A DNA stretch of 34,109 bases from Ruminococcoides sp052118065 (GTDB lineage Bacteria; Bacillota; Clostridia; Oscillospirales; Acutalibacteraceae). This document shows, one piece after another, positions 1-7,750 of the stretch (position 1 is the stretch's first letter; every line of letters begins with the position of its first letter). The translations under genes and the position numbers were made by a program. The notes under the pieces are model-generated. The model searched no databases, was not told where the DNA came from, and worked only from the letters and a program-made list of their open reading frames with translations. Location: contig JBQKHY010000026.1 in NCBI GenBank assembly GCA_052118065.1, positions 1 through 34,109 on the forward strand, read 5' to 3'.

Positions 1-175
1 ATTTGTAGAAACTGTATCTGGCTCCCTCAGACGAGGGAGCTGTCGATTGTAAATTGACGGTACGGCAATTTACCTTTTATAAATCGACTGAAGGAGGGAT
101 AAAACTATAAACTAGATGAATTAATCGGTTGATATCTAATTAACCTACATTACATAAACAACTCCACAAACCCTA
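1..175 (+). repeat. MITE-1 copy a and right flank, cut by window edge
   Basis: The first ~100 bases are the right part of the MITE-1 family: hairpin CTCCCTC-agac-GAGGGAG, then nested stems GTCGATT/AATCGAC and GTAAATTG/CAATTTAC, ending GAAGGAGGGAT. The same sequence is at 15766-15867 and, reverse-complemented, at 23035-23209. The match with the latter continues through the flank to about 175, so flank and element were duplicated together. No coding potential is seen in 1-414. Confidence 0.85.
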
Positions 176-212
176 ATTTATCTAACTAACATTTACACAA
201 AAACAAAAGAAA

Positions 213-239
213 AGTGGCTATCCGTTATGGGTAGCCACT
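213..239 (-). terminator. Rho-independent terminator, minus strand
   Basis: Stem AGTGGCTA/TAGCCACT extended by CC/GG pairs. Read on the minus strand it is followed by TTTTCTTTTG. It is the first good terminator downstream of the minus-strand gene ending at 415. Confidence 0.7.
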
Positions 240-414
240 AATTAGATAAAAGGAAAAGATTATAAACAATATTCTCTGGATATTTAATTTTGTTTAAGTT
301 AGATTTTAGATATTTTGATTTTCTAAGGATATATCTTTGAAAAATCTAATATGAAAATTAAACTAAAACATATAAACAAATCTGCTATAAACTTAAATCG
401 CTTTTATCAAAAAC

Positions 415-705
415 TTAAGCAATTTCTTCTGCTGAGCAACATTTTGTTAGGCTATGCTTAACTCTGTCGTTAACTTCAGCACGCTTAGCATCATTAAATC
501 TGTCAACAGTACCTACTAGGTAACCTGTGATTCTTCTGATTCTTTCAAAAGGAACTTCGTCATATGTGTAGTTAACATCAACATATTCACCGTCAACAGT
601 AATATCAACTGTCTTGAAATATTTATCAGGATTTTTTTCCTTTAACTGCTGTACATATAGATTAGCTTCTTTTTTGCTCATATCGCCATTAATTGTTAGT
701 GTCAT
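415..705 (-). CDS. Stand-alone NrdD-type glycyl-radical C-terminal domain protein (96 aa)
   Basis: The C-terminal half carries R58-I-T-G61-Y-L followed by an N-D-A-K-R-A-E-x-x-x-R-V-K-H block. This is the glycyl-radical region of class III (anaerobic) ribonucleotide reductase NrdD. Such short proteins are commonly annotated as anaerobic ribonucleoside-triphosphate reductase, but a full NrdD is about 600-700 aa and this one lacks the ten-stranded barrel and the zinc CxxC pair that normally precedes the motif. Residues 1-50 look like a small alpha/beta segment. The start at 705 has GGAGG eight bases upstream; an upstream in-frame ATG at 807 lacks such a site and would add a Lys/Asn-rich tail. 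It is a lone minus-strand gene ending near the 213-239 terminator. By analogy with YfiD/GrcA and pyruvate formate-lyase it could be a spare glycyl-radical part; that is inference. Confidence 0.72.
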   Translation of the reverse strand: MTLTINGDMSKKEANLYVQQLKEKNPDKYFKTVDITVDGEYVDVNYTYDEVPFERIRRITGYLVGTVDRFNDAKRAEVNDRVKHSLTKCCSAEEIA

Positions 706-882
706 AACTCTTACCTCCATTATTTTATTATTCTTCTTTTTTGAGTGTATATCTATATTACCACTATATATTGTGGTTTTCAAGTGTTTTTTACAATTTT
801 TGTGCAATATTTTGTTTAAAATATAATTTCTTTAAAGGCAAGAAATTTGTGTATTATCTCTAAAACTCTTACTACAAGGTAG

Positions 883-1242
883 TTATGTAGTAAGTCTGTT
901 GTTTATACCGAATGATATTGATAGTGCTTCATCAACTTGATTCATAGAGTTAAATTCTACTTCTCCCATTTTTTCTCTAAGTCGCTTTTTGTCTATTGTG
1001 CGAATTTGCTCTAATAAAACTACAGAGTCCTTTGCCAGTCCACTTTTGCTACCGTTTATCTCAATATGTGTTGGAAGTTTAGCTTTTTGGTGTTGACTTG
1101 TAATTGCTGCTGCAATAACTGTTGGTGAATATTTATTGCCAACATCATTTTGTACAATAAGTACCGGTCTGACTCCTCCTTGCTCACTGCCAACAACAGG
1201 ACTTAGGTCAGCATAATATATATCTCCACGCTTAACTGTCAT
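883..1242 (-). CDS. mazF: MazF/EndoA-type mRNA interferase toxin, orphan
   Basis: A 119-aa protein of the PemK/MazF (EndoA, NdoA) family, closely resembling Bacillus subtilis EndoA through its length. It has the N-terminal R5-G-D, the loop with R25, and T48, which match the catalytic Arg and Thr positions of EndoA, an endoribonuclease that cuts UACAU in B. subtilis. No antitoxin is adjacent: only 100 bp separate it from the lipoprotein gene upstream, with no small MazE/CopG-like frame. In B. subtilis the order is acyl-carrier synthase, lipoprotein ydcC, alr, ndoAI, ndoA. Here nnrD, a lipoprotein and mazF remain while alr and the antitoxin gene are missing. The antitoxin may be encoded elsewhere. 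Confidence 0.92.
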   Translation of the reverse strand: MTVKRGDIYYADLSPVVGSEQGGVRPVLIVQNDVGNKYSPTVIAAAITSQHQKAKLPTHIEINGSKSGLAKDSVVLLEQIRTIDKKRLREKMGEVEFNSMNQVDEALSISFGINNRLTT

Positions 1243-1271
1243 AATTTCACTCCCAGAATTTTTCTATTAAT

Positions 1272-1288
1272 ATTGTTGCCAAAACAAT
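1272..1288. promoter_or_regulatory. Palindrome upstream of mazF
   Basis: ATTGTT-gccaa-AACAAT lies 30-46 bp upstream of the mazF start. It could be an operator or part of a 5'UTR hairpin. No convincing -35/-10 pair was found around it. Confidence 0.35.
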
Positions 1289-1342
1289 TTCTTTTTATTC
1301 TTTGACATTATATATTACGGAAAAATTCACTTGGGGTTAATG

Positions 1343-1834
1343 TTAACTATTACTAACCTTTTGAGGAATTGCTTTTCCACTAACAAAGGTTATGTGAATA
1401 TCACTGTTGCTTATACTGTCAACAAAACCATTGTTGTTGACCTTTAGAACATAATCATCAATTTTCATTTGATAAAATTCACCTTTATCTTGTAACAATG
1501 ACTTTGAATTATCAAACTCATCAAGAACATTTTTCATTATTTTTATAGGTGCTTTGTTGTTAAATTTGCTTATATCATATGTACAGTTTAAACCTTGAAA
1601 AGTCATTTTCACAGAATTATTTTTTACTTTATATGTATAGCCCTTTAGATTTTCAGGAGAAGTAATTTTCAGAGAAATATCACCGTCACTGTTCCTACAG
1701 AAGTCACCCTTTCCACTAAAGTCACTGTTACTGATAAATACCTTAGCAGAAAAATAATTATTTACTGTTATTTCTTTCTTGCAACCTGAGAATAGAAAAA
1801 TAATTGCAAAAAGAAAAAACAAACCTTTCTTCAA
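1343..1834 (-). CDS. Lipoprotein of unknown function (163 aa)
   Basis: Hydrophobic signal segment at residues 5-17 with lipobox L-F-S-G-C (Cys18), so it should be anchored to the outer face of the membrane. The rest is beta-rich, with alternating charged and hydrophobic residues and no catalytic motif I recognise. It sits between nnrD and mazF, the position held by the LolA-like lipoprotein YdcC in Bacillus, so a short LolA/DUF-type carrier fold is possible but not shown. The start is TTG at 1834, because no in-frame ATG precedes the signal peptide. A weak GGTGAT lies upstream. It is 66 bp downstream of nnrD and likely co-transcribed. Confidence 0.75.
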   Translation of the reverse strand: MKKGLFFLFAIIFLFSGCKKEITVNNYFSAKVFISNSDFSGKGDFCRNSDGDISLKITSPENLKGYTYKVKNNSVKMTFQGLNCTYDISKFNNKAPIKIMKNVLDEFDNSKSLLQDKGEFYQMKIDDYVLKVNNNGFVDSISNSDIHITFVSGKAIPQKVSNS

Positions 1835-1900
1835 ATTATCACCATCCGAAATTGAAATGTTTGTTTTTTACTTCTTAATTTTTATTTGTTCTTTGCTTTA

Positions 1901-2767
1901 CTATTCTATATTTTTAAACACTTTGTAGATGTTGTCAACAATATCACTTGGCAACATAGATGCTTCACCAAGAACCTTTTTTGCTTCATCACCGGCACTG
2001 CCATGGATAAAAACACCACAGCATGCACTGTCAGTAGGTGAATATCCTTGTGCAAGTAGGGAAGAGATAATCCCTGCCAAAACATCACCACTGCCACCGG
2101 TAGCCATTCCCGGATTTCCTGCATAACTAATATATGTTTCTTCACCGTTAGAAATAACTGTGTCAGCACCTTTTAGTACAGTTACAACACCGTATTCTCT
2201 GCTAAAGTCCTCTGCTACCTTTTGTGGATTAGCTGAGATTTCTTTTACCGAAAGTCCTGTCAGCCTACTCATTTCTCCGGGATGTGGTGTAATGATAATA
2301 TCACAACTTTTTTCCTTTAGTAAATTTATATGATTTGAAATACAGTTTAGACCATCAGCATCAAGCACCATAGGAATTTTACAGTTTTTCACAATATACT
2401 GTACAAGGCTTTCTGTATCTTCATTGTGAGAAAGTCCACAACCAATAAGTAGAGCCTTTGACTTTCCTAAATTTTCATTTATAGTGTCAACATTCTTCAT
2501 ACTGAAAGAAAGTTTATCACCGTTATCAACCGGTAAGAAAACAGCTTCCGGTACAACTTGTGCAACAATAGGATAAACTGATTTCAATATTAATAGTCTA
2601 AGTAGTCCAACACCTGTCCTTAAAGCAGATTTAGCAGATAAAATCTCTGCACCTGCCATACCATAACTGCCACAAATAGATAACAAAGAACCCATACTAC
2701 CCTTATGGGCATTGTATGGGCGTGGTTTAATAGTATTTTTTAGGAACTGATAATTAATTTCTTTCAT
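1901..2767 (-). CDS. nnrD: ADP/ATP-dependent NAD(P)H-hydrate dehydratase
   Basis: A 288-aa ribokinase-fold enzyme of the YjeF C-terminal (carbohydrate kinase-like) family, which repairs damaged NADHX/NADPHX back to NAD(P)H. Visible motifs are H-K-G-S-M-G-S near residue 21, D-A-D-G-L-N near 135, T-P-H-P-G-E-M near 160, and the nucleotide/anion-binding N-P-G-M-A-T-G-G-S-G-D near 218. The length fits the stand-alone dehydratase; the N-terminal NnrE epimerase domain of fused Nnr proteins is absent. It follows the membrane protein gene by 22 bp and precedes the lipoprotein gene, so it is probably the second gene of a minus-strand operon starting near 3355. Confidence 0.93.
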   Translation of the reverse strand: MKEINYQFLKNTIKPRPYNAHKGSMGSLLSICGSYGMAGAEILSAKSALRTGVGLLRLLILKSVYPIVAQVVPEAVFLPVDNGDKLSFSMKNVDTINENLGKSKALLIGCGLSHNEDTESLVQYIVKNCKIPMVLDADGLNCISNHINLLKEKSCDIIITPHPGEMSRLTGLSVKEISANPQKVAEDFSREYGVVTVLKGADTVISNGEETYISYAGNPGMATGGSGDVLAGIISSLLAQGYSPTDSACCGVFIHGSAGDEAKKVLGEASMLPSDIVDNIYKVFKNIE

Positions 2768-2789
2768 AATCTTGCTCCATAATAAACAA

Positions 2790-3332
2790 TTATTTTACAT
2801 TTCTAAGTAACTTAACAACCTGAATTTGAATACTTGGGTTTAGCTTTGGTCTCATACCCTCAAGAATAGTATTGTTAGGTTTCATAACTACTGCAAGGTT
2901 GCCCCTTGCCTCATTATAATATGTAAAGGCATAAACATCATCATCATTAACATCATCAACTGCAATGTAATATTTGTTGATTTTCTTGCCGGTATATTTT
3001 TCGTTAAACTTAACCATTTCTTTGATTTCGTCAATACGAAGTCTGACAATCTTTTTTCTTCTTCTCTTTGCAATAATCTTGTCAACACTAAGAGTATTGT
3101 CAACTACAGAATATTCATATTCAACCTTTTGATAATTAATAAGCAAAAGTGCAAGTGGCACTAAAGCAAGAAGTAGGAAAAATCCTATGTAAATAAAGTA
3201 TGCAGTAATAACATATGCTAAGCTGATACATACTGCAGGAATAAGCAAAGCCATAACTATATATACAACTGCTAAAATATTATCCTTAGCTTTTCTTTTT
3301 CTCTTAACTACTTGTTCGCAAAATCCGTCCAT
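2790..3332 (-). CDS. Small two-TM membrane protein, possibly DUF6106-like (180 aa)
   Basis: Residues 1-17 are basic and cytoplasmic-like. Two hydrophobic segments follow at about 19-41 and 43-65. The remainder is a soluble beta-rich domain containing a K-x-x-x-x-R-R-R-K-K basic stretch near 88-95. The arrangement resembles Clostridia proteins annotated DUF6106, but I rely on memory for that. AAGGAGAG precedes the ATG. First gene of the minus-strand operon with nnrD. Function unknown. Confidence 0.7.
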   Translation of the reverse strand: MDGFCEQVVKRKRKAKDNILAVVYIVMALLIPAVCISLAYVITAYFIYIGFFLLLALVPLALLLINYQKVEYEYSVVDNTLSVDKIIAKRRRKKIVRLRIDEIKEMVKFNEKYTGKKINKYYIAVDDVNDDDVYAFTYYNEARGNLAVVMKPNNTILEGMRPKLNPSIQIQVVKLLRNVK

Positions 3333-3359
3333 TTATATCTCTCCTTTACTAATAGAATG

Positions 3360-3388
3360 ATAACATAAATAATAAAAAAATACAACAA
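3360..3388 (-). promoter_or_regulatory. Probable sigma-A promoter of the nnrD operon
   Basis: On the minus strand TTGTTG at 3388-3383 and TGTTAT at 3365-3360 are 17 bp apart, about 30 bp upstream of the first start codon. It is back to back with the pheS promoter. Confidence 0.5.
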
Positions 3389-3403
3389 AATAATTACAAA
3401 TAC

Positions 3404-3435
3404 TTGCATTACACATTGATAAATGTTAATATAAT
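3404..3435 (+). promoter_or_regulatory. Promoter of the pheST leader
   Basis: TTGCAT (3404-3409), 17 bp, TAATAT (3427-3432), with an overlapping TATAAT at 3430-3435. It lies just before the T-box leader. Confidence 0.6.
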
Positions 3436-3600
3436 AGAGATATGTAACACTGTGACGAAGAAAGTAGTGACTAAAGAAATAATCAAAGAGATTTTTGCCT
3501 TGGCTGAAAGCAAGAAATTATTTTTAGTTATGAAGTTCCCTTCTGAGTGGCAACGCTGAACAAAATGTTTATTGAATTTGTTTGCCTATTAATAACAATC

Positions 3601-3682
3601 ATTTGTAGGATGAACATTGTTCCACCGTTTATTAACAAACGATTTGTAGGGGCGAACATTGTTCGCCCGTATATTAAAGAAA
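3601..3682 (+). repeat. Tandem 41-bp palindromic repeat inside the T-box leader
   Basis: Two units of period 41 begin ATTTGTAGG at 3601 and 3642. The second has a perfect palindrome GGGCGAACATTGTTCGCCC (3650-3668), the same module found at about 15505, 22910, 23519 and 25309. The first unit keeps only the core GAACATTGTTC and has decayed arms. Confidence 0.85.
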
Positions 3683-3778
3683 CATTTACAGTAGGTGTTG
3701 ACGGTAGTCACCGTTATATGACAACAGAGTGTTTGCTCAGTGCAAAAATGTGGGTGGTACCACGGATTTAATTATTCG

Positions 3779-3810
3779 TCCCAGAGGTTTTCTCTGGGAC
3801 TTTATTTTTT
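3779..3810 (+). terminator. T-box terminator of pheST
   Basis: Stem GTCCCAGAG/CTCTGGGAC followed by TTTATTTTTT; the competing antiterminator uses the T-box core upstream. Confidence 0.9.
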
Positions 3811-3822
3811 ATGGAGGTAAAA

Positions 3823-4875
3823 ATGGACGAAAAAATCATTAATCTAAAAAAAGAATTAAAAAATGAACTTGAAAAAATCCAAAACCTCGTTGACCTTGAC
3901 AAAGTAAGAGTTGCTTACCTTGGTAAAAAGGGTAGTGTAACCGGTCTTTTAAAGGGAATGAAGGAACTTTCTAATGAAGAAAGAAAAGAATTTGGTAAGA
4001 AAGTAAATGAACTTAAGGCAACTGTTGCAAAGGACATTGAAGAAAAAACTGCTGAGCTAAAGGCTAAGGAAATTGAGAAAGAAATTAACTCAATGCCTAA
4101 GATTGATATTACAACTCCTGCTAATTTAGTTAGAGGTTCATATCACCCAATCACTCTTGTACAAAGACAATGCGAAGAAATTTTCCGTTCAATGGGCTTT
4201 ACTGTTGAGGATTATTCAGAAGTTGTTACTGACTATGAATGCTTTGAGTCCCTAAACATTCCTAAGCATCACCCTGCAAGAGATATGCAGGACACATATT
4301 ATCTTGAAAACGGTCAGCTACTAAAGTCACAGACTTCAGCAGCACAGAATGCTATTCTTAAGAAATACGGCAAGAATCTAATTGAAAATGATGTGCCAAT
4401 CAGAGCAATTTTCCCGGGCAGATGCTTTAGAAATGAAGCAACCGATGCTTGTCACGAAAACACATTCTTCCAGATGGAAGGTGTTATGGTTGATAAGGAC
4501 ATCAGCATTTCAAACCTAATTTACTTTATGAAAACAATGCTTTCAGAGGTTTTCCAAAAGGATATTAAGGTAAGACTTCGTCCCGGTTTCTTCCCATTTG
4601 TTGAACCGGGTTTTGAACTTGACATTAGCTGTCTAATTTGTGGTGGTGAAGGTTGTGCATCTTGTAAGCACAGTGGTTGGCTTGAACTTTGCCCATGTGG
4701 TATGATTCACCCTGAAGTTCTAAAAGAAGGTGGCATTGACCCTGAAAAATATACAGGCTTTGCCTTTGGTCTTGGTCTAACAAGACTTGCTATGATGAAG
4801 TACGGCGTAAAAGATATTAGAGATTTAAACAGTGGTAACTTAAAGTCATTATCACAGTTTACTGACGATAAATAA
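3823..4875 (+). CDS. pheS: Phenylalanyl-tRNA synthetase alpha subunit
   Basis: The catalytic subunit of the alpha2-beta2 class II synthetase that charges tRNA-Phe. The N-terminal coiled coil (about 1-85) is followed by the class II core: H-H-P-A-R-D-M-Q-D-T near 150, R-C-F-R-N-E-A-T-D near 206, F-F-P-F-V-E-P-G near 265, and motif 3 G-L-G-L-T-R-L-A-M near 325. The cysteine-rich segment C-x2-C-G-G-x-G-C-x2-C near 277 is normal for Firmicute PheS. I chose ATG 3823 because GGAGG at 3813 serves it; an in-frame ATG at 3811 overlaps that ribosome site. 350 aa, the usual length. Followed by pheT after 14 bp and regulated by the T-box upstream. Confidence 0.97.
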   Translation: MDEKIINLKKELKNELEKIQNLVDLDKVRVAYLGKKGSVTGLLKGMKELSNEERKEFGKKVNELKATVAKDIEEKTAELKAKEIEKEINSMPKIDITTPANLVRGSYHPITLVQRQCEEIFRSMGFTVEDYSEVVTDYECFESLNIPKHHPARDMQDTYYLENGQLLKSQTSAAQNAILKKYGKNLIENDVPIRAIFPGRCFRNEATDACHENTFFQMEGVMVDKDISISNLIYFMKTMLSEVFQKDIKVRLRPGFFPFVEPGFELDISCLICGGEGCASCKHSGWLELCPCGMIHPEVLKEGGIDPEKYTGFAFGLGLTRLAMMKYGVKDIRDLNSGNLKSLSQFTDDK

Positions 4876-4889
4876 GGGAGGTTTTAATT

Positions 4890-7259
4890 ATGTTTTTATC
4901 TATGAACTGGATTGAAGATTTTGTTGACCTAAGTGGTCTTAACAAAGTTGATTTAATTCATCAATTCTCCCTTTCTACTGCAGAGGTTGAGAATGATATT
5001 TTCTTTAAAGGCTCTGATTTAAGTGGTGTTGTTGTAGCAGAAATTAAGTCTGTTGAAGAACACCCTGAGTCAAAGAAACTTCACCTACTAAAAGTTGATG
5101 CCGGTGAAGATGAATTAACTGATGTTGTTTGTGGTGCACCTAATGTAAGAGTAGGTATGAAAACTGCTTTTGCTAAGGTTGGTGCTAAGGTTGGTGAAAT
5201 TGAAATTGCACCTAGACCACTTGCCGGTTATATGTCAAACGGTATGTGTTGCTCTGAGGCTGAAATCGGTATTAGTGACGATAACTCAGGTATTATGGAT
5301 ATTACTGATGATGTAGCTAACGGTACAGATATTAAAGAAGTTTATGCTATTGACGATATTATCTTTGAAGTTGACAACAAGTCACTAACTAACCGTCCTG
5401 ACCTATGGGGTCACTATGGTATTGCAAGAGAATTTGCAGCTTTAGCAAACAGAGAACTAAAGCCACTTGAAGTTGACGATTTAAAGGCATATGACAATCT
5501 ACCAAAGATTGATATGAAAATTGAAGACCCTCTATGCCAGAGATATTCTTGCTTACAGGTTGAAAATATTAACAGAAACATCAGCCCTGTAAATATGAGA
5601 ATCAGACTATTCTACTGTGGTATGAGAGGTATCAACTTCCTTGCTGACTTAACTAACTACTTAATGCTTGAAATGGGTCAGCCAATGCACGCATTTGACT
5701 CAAGAAAAGTTGAAAAAATCAGAATTAAGCGTTTTGACAAGCCATTTACTTTCCAGACACTTGATGGTGTTGACAGAAACATTGATGAAAACACATTGAT
5801 GATTTGTAACGACAACACACCTGTTGCTATTGCAGGTATTATGGGTGGTCTTGACTCTGAAATTGTTGACGATACAACAACACTTACCCTTGAATCAGCT
5901 ACATTTGACTCAGTATCAGTTAGAAAGTCAACTGTAAGACTTGCTCACAGAACAGATGCATCTATGAGATATGAAAAGTCCCTTGACCCTGAAATGACAG
6001 TTACTGCTATCGGTAGATTTGTTAACCTACTAAAGAAGTACGACTCAGACATTAAGGTTGTTTCTTCTCTAACAGATGAATATGCTTATCACTACGATAC
6101 AGTAGAACTTGACTTTGACAAGAACTTTGTTGACAGATACACAGGTATTGAAATCAGCAATGATACTATTGTAAAGACTCTAGAGTCACTTGGCTTTAAG
6201 GTTACTCTTGAAAATGACAACTTTGCAGTTGTAGTTCCTTCATGGAGAGCAACTAAGGATGTTACCATCAAGGCTGACATTATTGAAGAAATCACAAGAA
6301 TTTACGGTTACGATAACTTTGAAATCAATACAACTCGTTCACCACTTTATCCTGTAAGAATGGATGAAGTTAAATCTGATGAAGAAAAAATTAAGGATAT
6401 GCTTGTTAAGAAGTATAATCTTCACGAAGTACATTCTTATGTATGGGCATATAGTGATGAACAAAAGGCACTTGGTATTCCTGTAGAAGAAAATATCAAA
6501 CTTGCTAATGCTACTAACCCTAACATTGAAACAATCAGAAAATCAATTATCCCAACTCAGCTATGTCAGGTTAAGTCAAATGTTGGTTATGCTCCTGAAT
6601 TCGGTATCTTTGAAATCGGCAGAGTTGTTGAAGGTTTAGATAATGACAATAAGTGCATTGAAAAGAAGAATCTTGCTATTACACTATATAGCAAAACTGC
6701 TGATATTAAGGACCTTTACATTGAACTAAGAGATATTCTTGCTACAATTACAGATGACCTAAAGCATAAGGCATTAACATTTGAAGTAATGGAAGCTACT
6801 AAGAGTTATGAACATCCTGTTAACCTAAACAAGGTTATCCTTGATGGCAAGACTATCGGCAAGGTTGGCATTGTTCATCCTGTAGTAAACAAGAATATTG
6901 ATAAGAAAGCAAATATCGTATTTGCCGAGATTGATATTAAGGCATTTGCAGGTGTTGAGAACTCAAGTATTCAGTATGAAGAACCATCAAAGTTCCCACC
7001 AATGACATATGACCTAAGCCTAGAGCTTTCTCCTAATGTTTTCTACTCTCAGTTACAGGAATGTTGGAAAAATGTTGGTACAGAAATTCTTAAAAACACA
7101 AAGATTGTTGACACATATGACACAGACACAATCCACAGTATGACAATTCGTTTTGAATTTTCTTCCAACGAAAGGACACTTTCTTCTGCTGAAGTTCAGG
7201 AAGTTATGGACAAAATTGTTGAAAATCTAAAGGGAATTAATGTTTCTTTAAGAGGTTAA
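4890..7259 (+). CDS. pheT: Phenylalanyl-tRNA synthetase beta subunit
   Basis: 789 aa, the normal length for bacterial PheT. Order of domains: an N-terminal segment beginning M-F-L-S-M-N-W, an EMAP-type tRNA-binding OB fold (about 40-150, with V-V-C-G-A-P-N), the B3/B4 editing domain (about 210-390, with A-I-A-G-I-M-G-G), the B5 domain (about 400-475), a catalytic-like core, and the C-terminal FDX-ACB anticodon-binding domain (about 695-789). GGGAGG lies upstream of the ATG. It forms the tetramer with PheS and shares its T-box control. A terminator follows at 7266. Confidence 0.97.
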   Translation: MFLSMNWIEDFVDLSGLNKVDLIHQFSLSTAEVENDIFFKGSDLSGVVVAEIKSVEEHPESKKLHLLKVDAGEDELTDVVCGAPNVRVGMKTAFAKVGAKVGEIEIAPRPLAGYMSNGMCCSEAEIGISDDNSGIMDITDDVANGTDIKEVYAIDDIIFEVDNKSLTNRPDLWGHYGIAREFAALANRELKPLEVDDLKAYDNLPKIDMKIEDPLCQRYSCLQVENINRNISPVNMRIRLFYCGMRGINFLADLTNYLMLEMGQPMHAFDSRKVEKIRIKRFDKPFTFQTLDGVDRNIDENTLMICNDNTPVAIAGIMGGLDSEIVDDTTTLTLESATFDSVSVRKSTVRLAHRTDASMRYEKSLDPEMTVTAIGRFVNLLKKYDSDIKVVSSLTDEYAYHYDTVELDFDKNFVDRYTGIEISNDTIVKTLESLGFKVTLENDNFAVVVPSWRATKDVTIKADIIEEITRIYGYDNFEINTTRSPLYPVRMDEVKSDEEKIKDMLVKKYNLHEVHSYVWAYSDEQKALGIPVEENIKLANATNPNIETIRKSIIPTQLCQVKSNVGYAPEFGIFEIGRVVEGLDNDNKCIEKKNLAITLYSKTADIKDLYIELRDILATITDDLKHKALTFEVMEATKSYEHPVNLNKVILDGKTIGKVGIVHPVVNKNIDKKANIVFAEIDIKAFAGVENSSIQYEEPSKFPPMTYDLSLELSPNVFYSQLQECWKNVGTEILKNTKIVDTYDTDTIHSMTIRFEFSSNERTLSSAEVQEVMDKIVENLKGINVSLRG

Positions 7260-7265
7260 TTTATA

Positions 7266-7303
7266 GGGCTACTACTAAATATTGTGGTAGTCCTTATTTT
7301 TTT
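7266..7303 (+). terminator. Terminator of pheST
   Basis: Stem GGGCTACTAC/GTGGTAGTCC with one G-U pair, followed by TTATTTTTTT, seven bases after the pheT stop. Confidence 0.88.
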
Positions 7304-7325
7304 GTTCAAAATATGCAATATTCTG

Positions 7326-7354
7326 TTGACACAAACACCTTTATATGTTAGTAT
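7326..7354 (+). promoter_or_regulatory. Promoter of ireB
   Basis: TTGACA (7326-7331), 17 bp, TAGTAT (7349-7354). It is just past the pheST terminator, so ireB has its own transcript. Confidence 0.65.
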
Positions 7355-7417
7355 TATATTAATTGATGATAAGGGCGTATAGCCTTTATTACTACTTATA
7401 GTTGGAGGTGTTTCCTT

Positions 7418-7663
7418 ATGTTAGATAAGACAATGATTTTCTCAATTAACGGTGACCGTGATCAAGAGATTAAGAATGCAATGATTTCTGTTTATAATTC
7501 TCTAAAGCAGAAAGGCTATAACCCAATTAATCAGCTTGTTGGTTACATTCTTTCAGAAGATCCTACCTATATCACAACATATAATAATGCTCGTAACATT
7601 ATTAGTTCTATTGACAGGGATGAGTTACTGGAAGCACTTGTGAAATCATATTTGAATATTTAA
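7418..7663 (+). CDS. ireB: IreB family regulatory phosphoprotein (UPF0297)
   Basis: 81 aa with the family hallmarks K-G-Y-N-P-I-N-Q near 33, V-G-Y-I-L-S-x-D-P-x-Y-I near 41, A-R-N-I-I near 58 and a C-terminal L-V-K-S-Y-L. In Enterococcus faecalis IreB is a substrate of the Ser/Thr kinase IreK and restrains cephalosporin resistance. Phosphorylation there is on threonines near the N-terminus; here only Thr5 lies in that region. GGAGG precedes the ATG. No ruvX or alaS partner follows in this window, unlike many Firmicutes. Confidence 0.93.
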   Translation: MLDKTMIFSINGDRDQEIKNAMISVYNSLKQKGYNPINQLVGYILSEDPTYITTYNNARNIISSIDRDELLEALVKSYLNI

Positions 7664-7698
7664 CAAGTATTTTTGGAAGAAATTTGAAATTTGAAATT

Positions 7699-7729
7699 CG
7701 CAAGTGCCTACTACACTTGCGTCTTTTTT
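7699..7729 (+). terminator. Terminator between ireB and the 102-aa gene
   Basis: Perfect stem CGCAAGTG/CACTTGCG followed by TCTTTTTT. It ends only about 22 bp before the next start codon, and no second promoter is evident in the 35 bp after ireB, so the next gene is probably expressed by read-through. Confidence 0.8.
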
Positions 7730-7750
7730 GTGAAAGAAGGTTTACTTTTT

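Larger units (their letters stand above)
3442..3822 (+). promoter_or_regulatory. Phenylalanine T-box leader of pheST
   Basis: A tRNA-sensing T-box riboswitch. The conserved T-box core TGGGTGGTACCACGG is at 3751-3765 and the stem I entry GACGAAGAAAGTAGT at about 3454-3468. The likely specifier codon TTC (Phe) at 3536-3538 is followed by CCTTCTGAGTGG. The terminator hairpin GTCCCAGA/TCTGGGAC with a T-rich tail is at 3779-3810. Uncharged tRNA-Phe should favour antitermination. The leader is longer than the usual 200-250 nt because a duplicated palindromic repeat (3601-3682) lies between stem I and the antiterminator. Confidence 0.92.

Noticed and set aside
614..826. Hydrophobic 70-codon plus-strand frame
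   Set aside because: Antisense shadow of the glycyl-radical-domain gene and its promoter region, with no ribosome site.
3547..3771. Open frame of 74 codons before pheS
   Set aside because: It runs through the T-box leader and the tandem palindrome and has no good ribosome site. The RNA elements explain the sequence.
4650..4720. Cysteine-rich segment of PheS as a novel zinc insert
   Set aside because: C-x2-C-G-G-x-G-C-x2-C is usual in Firmicute PheS. The C-P-C-G variant after it seems normal for related Clostridia.
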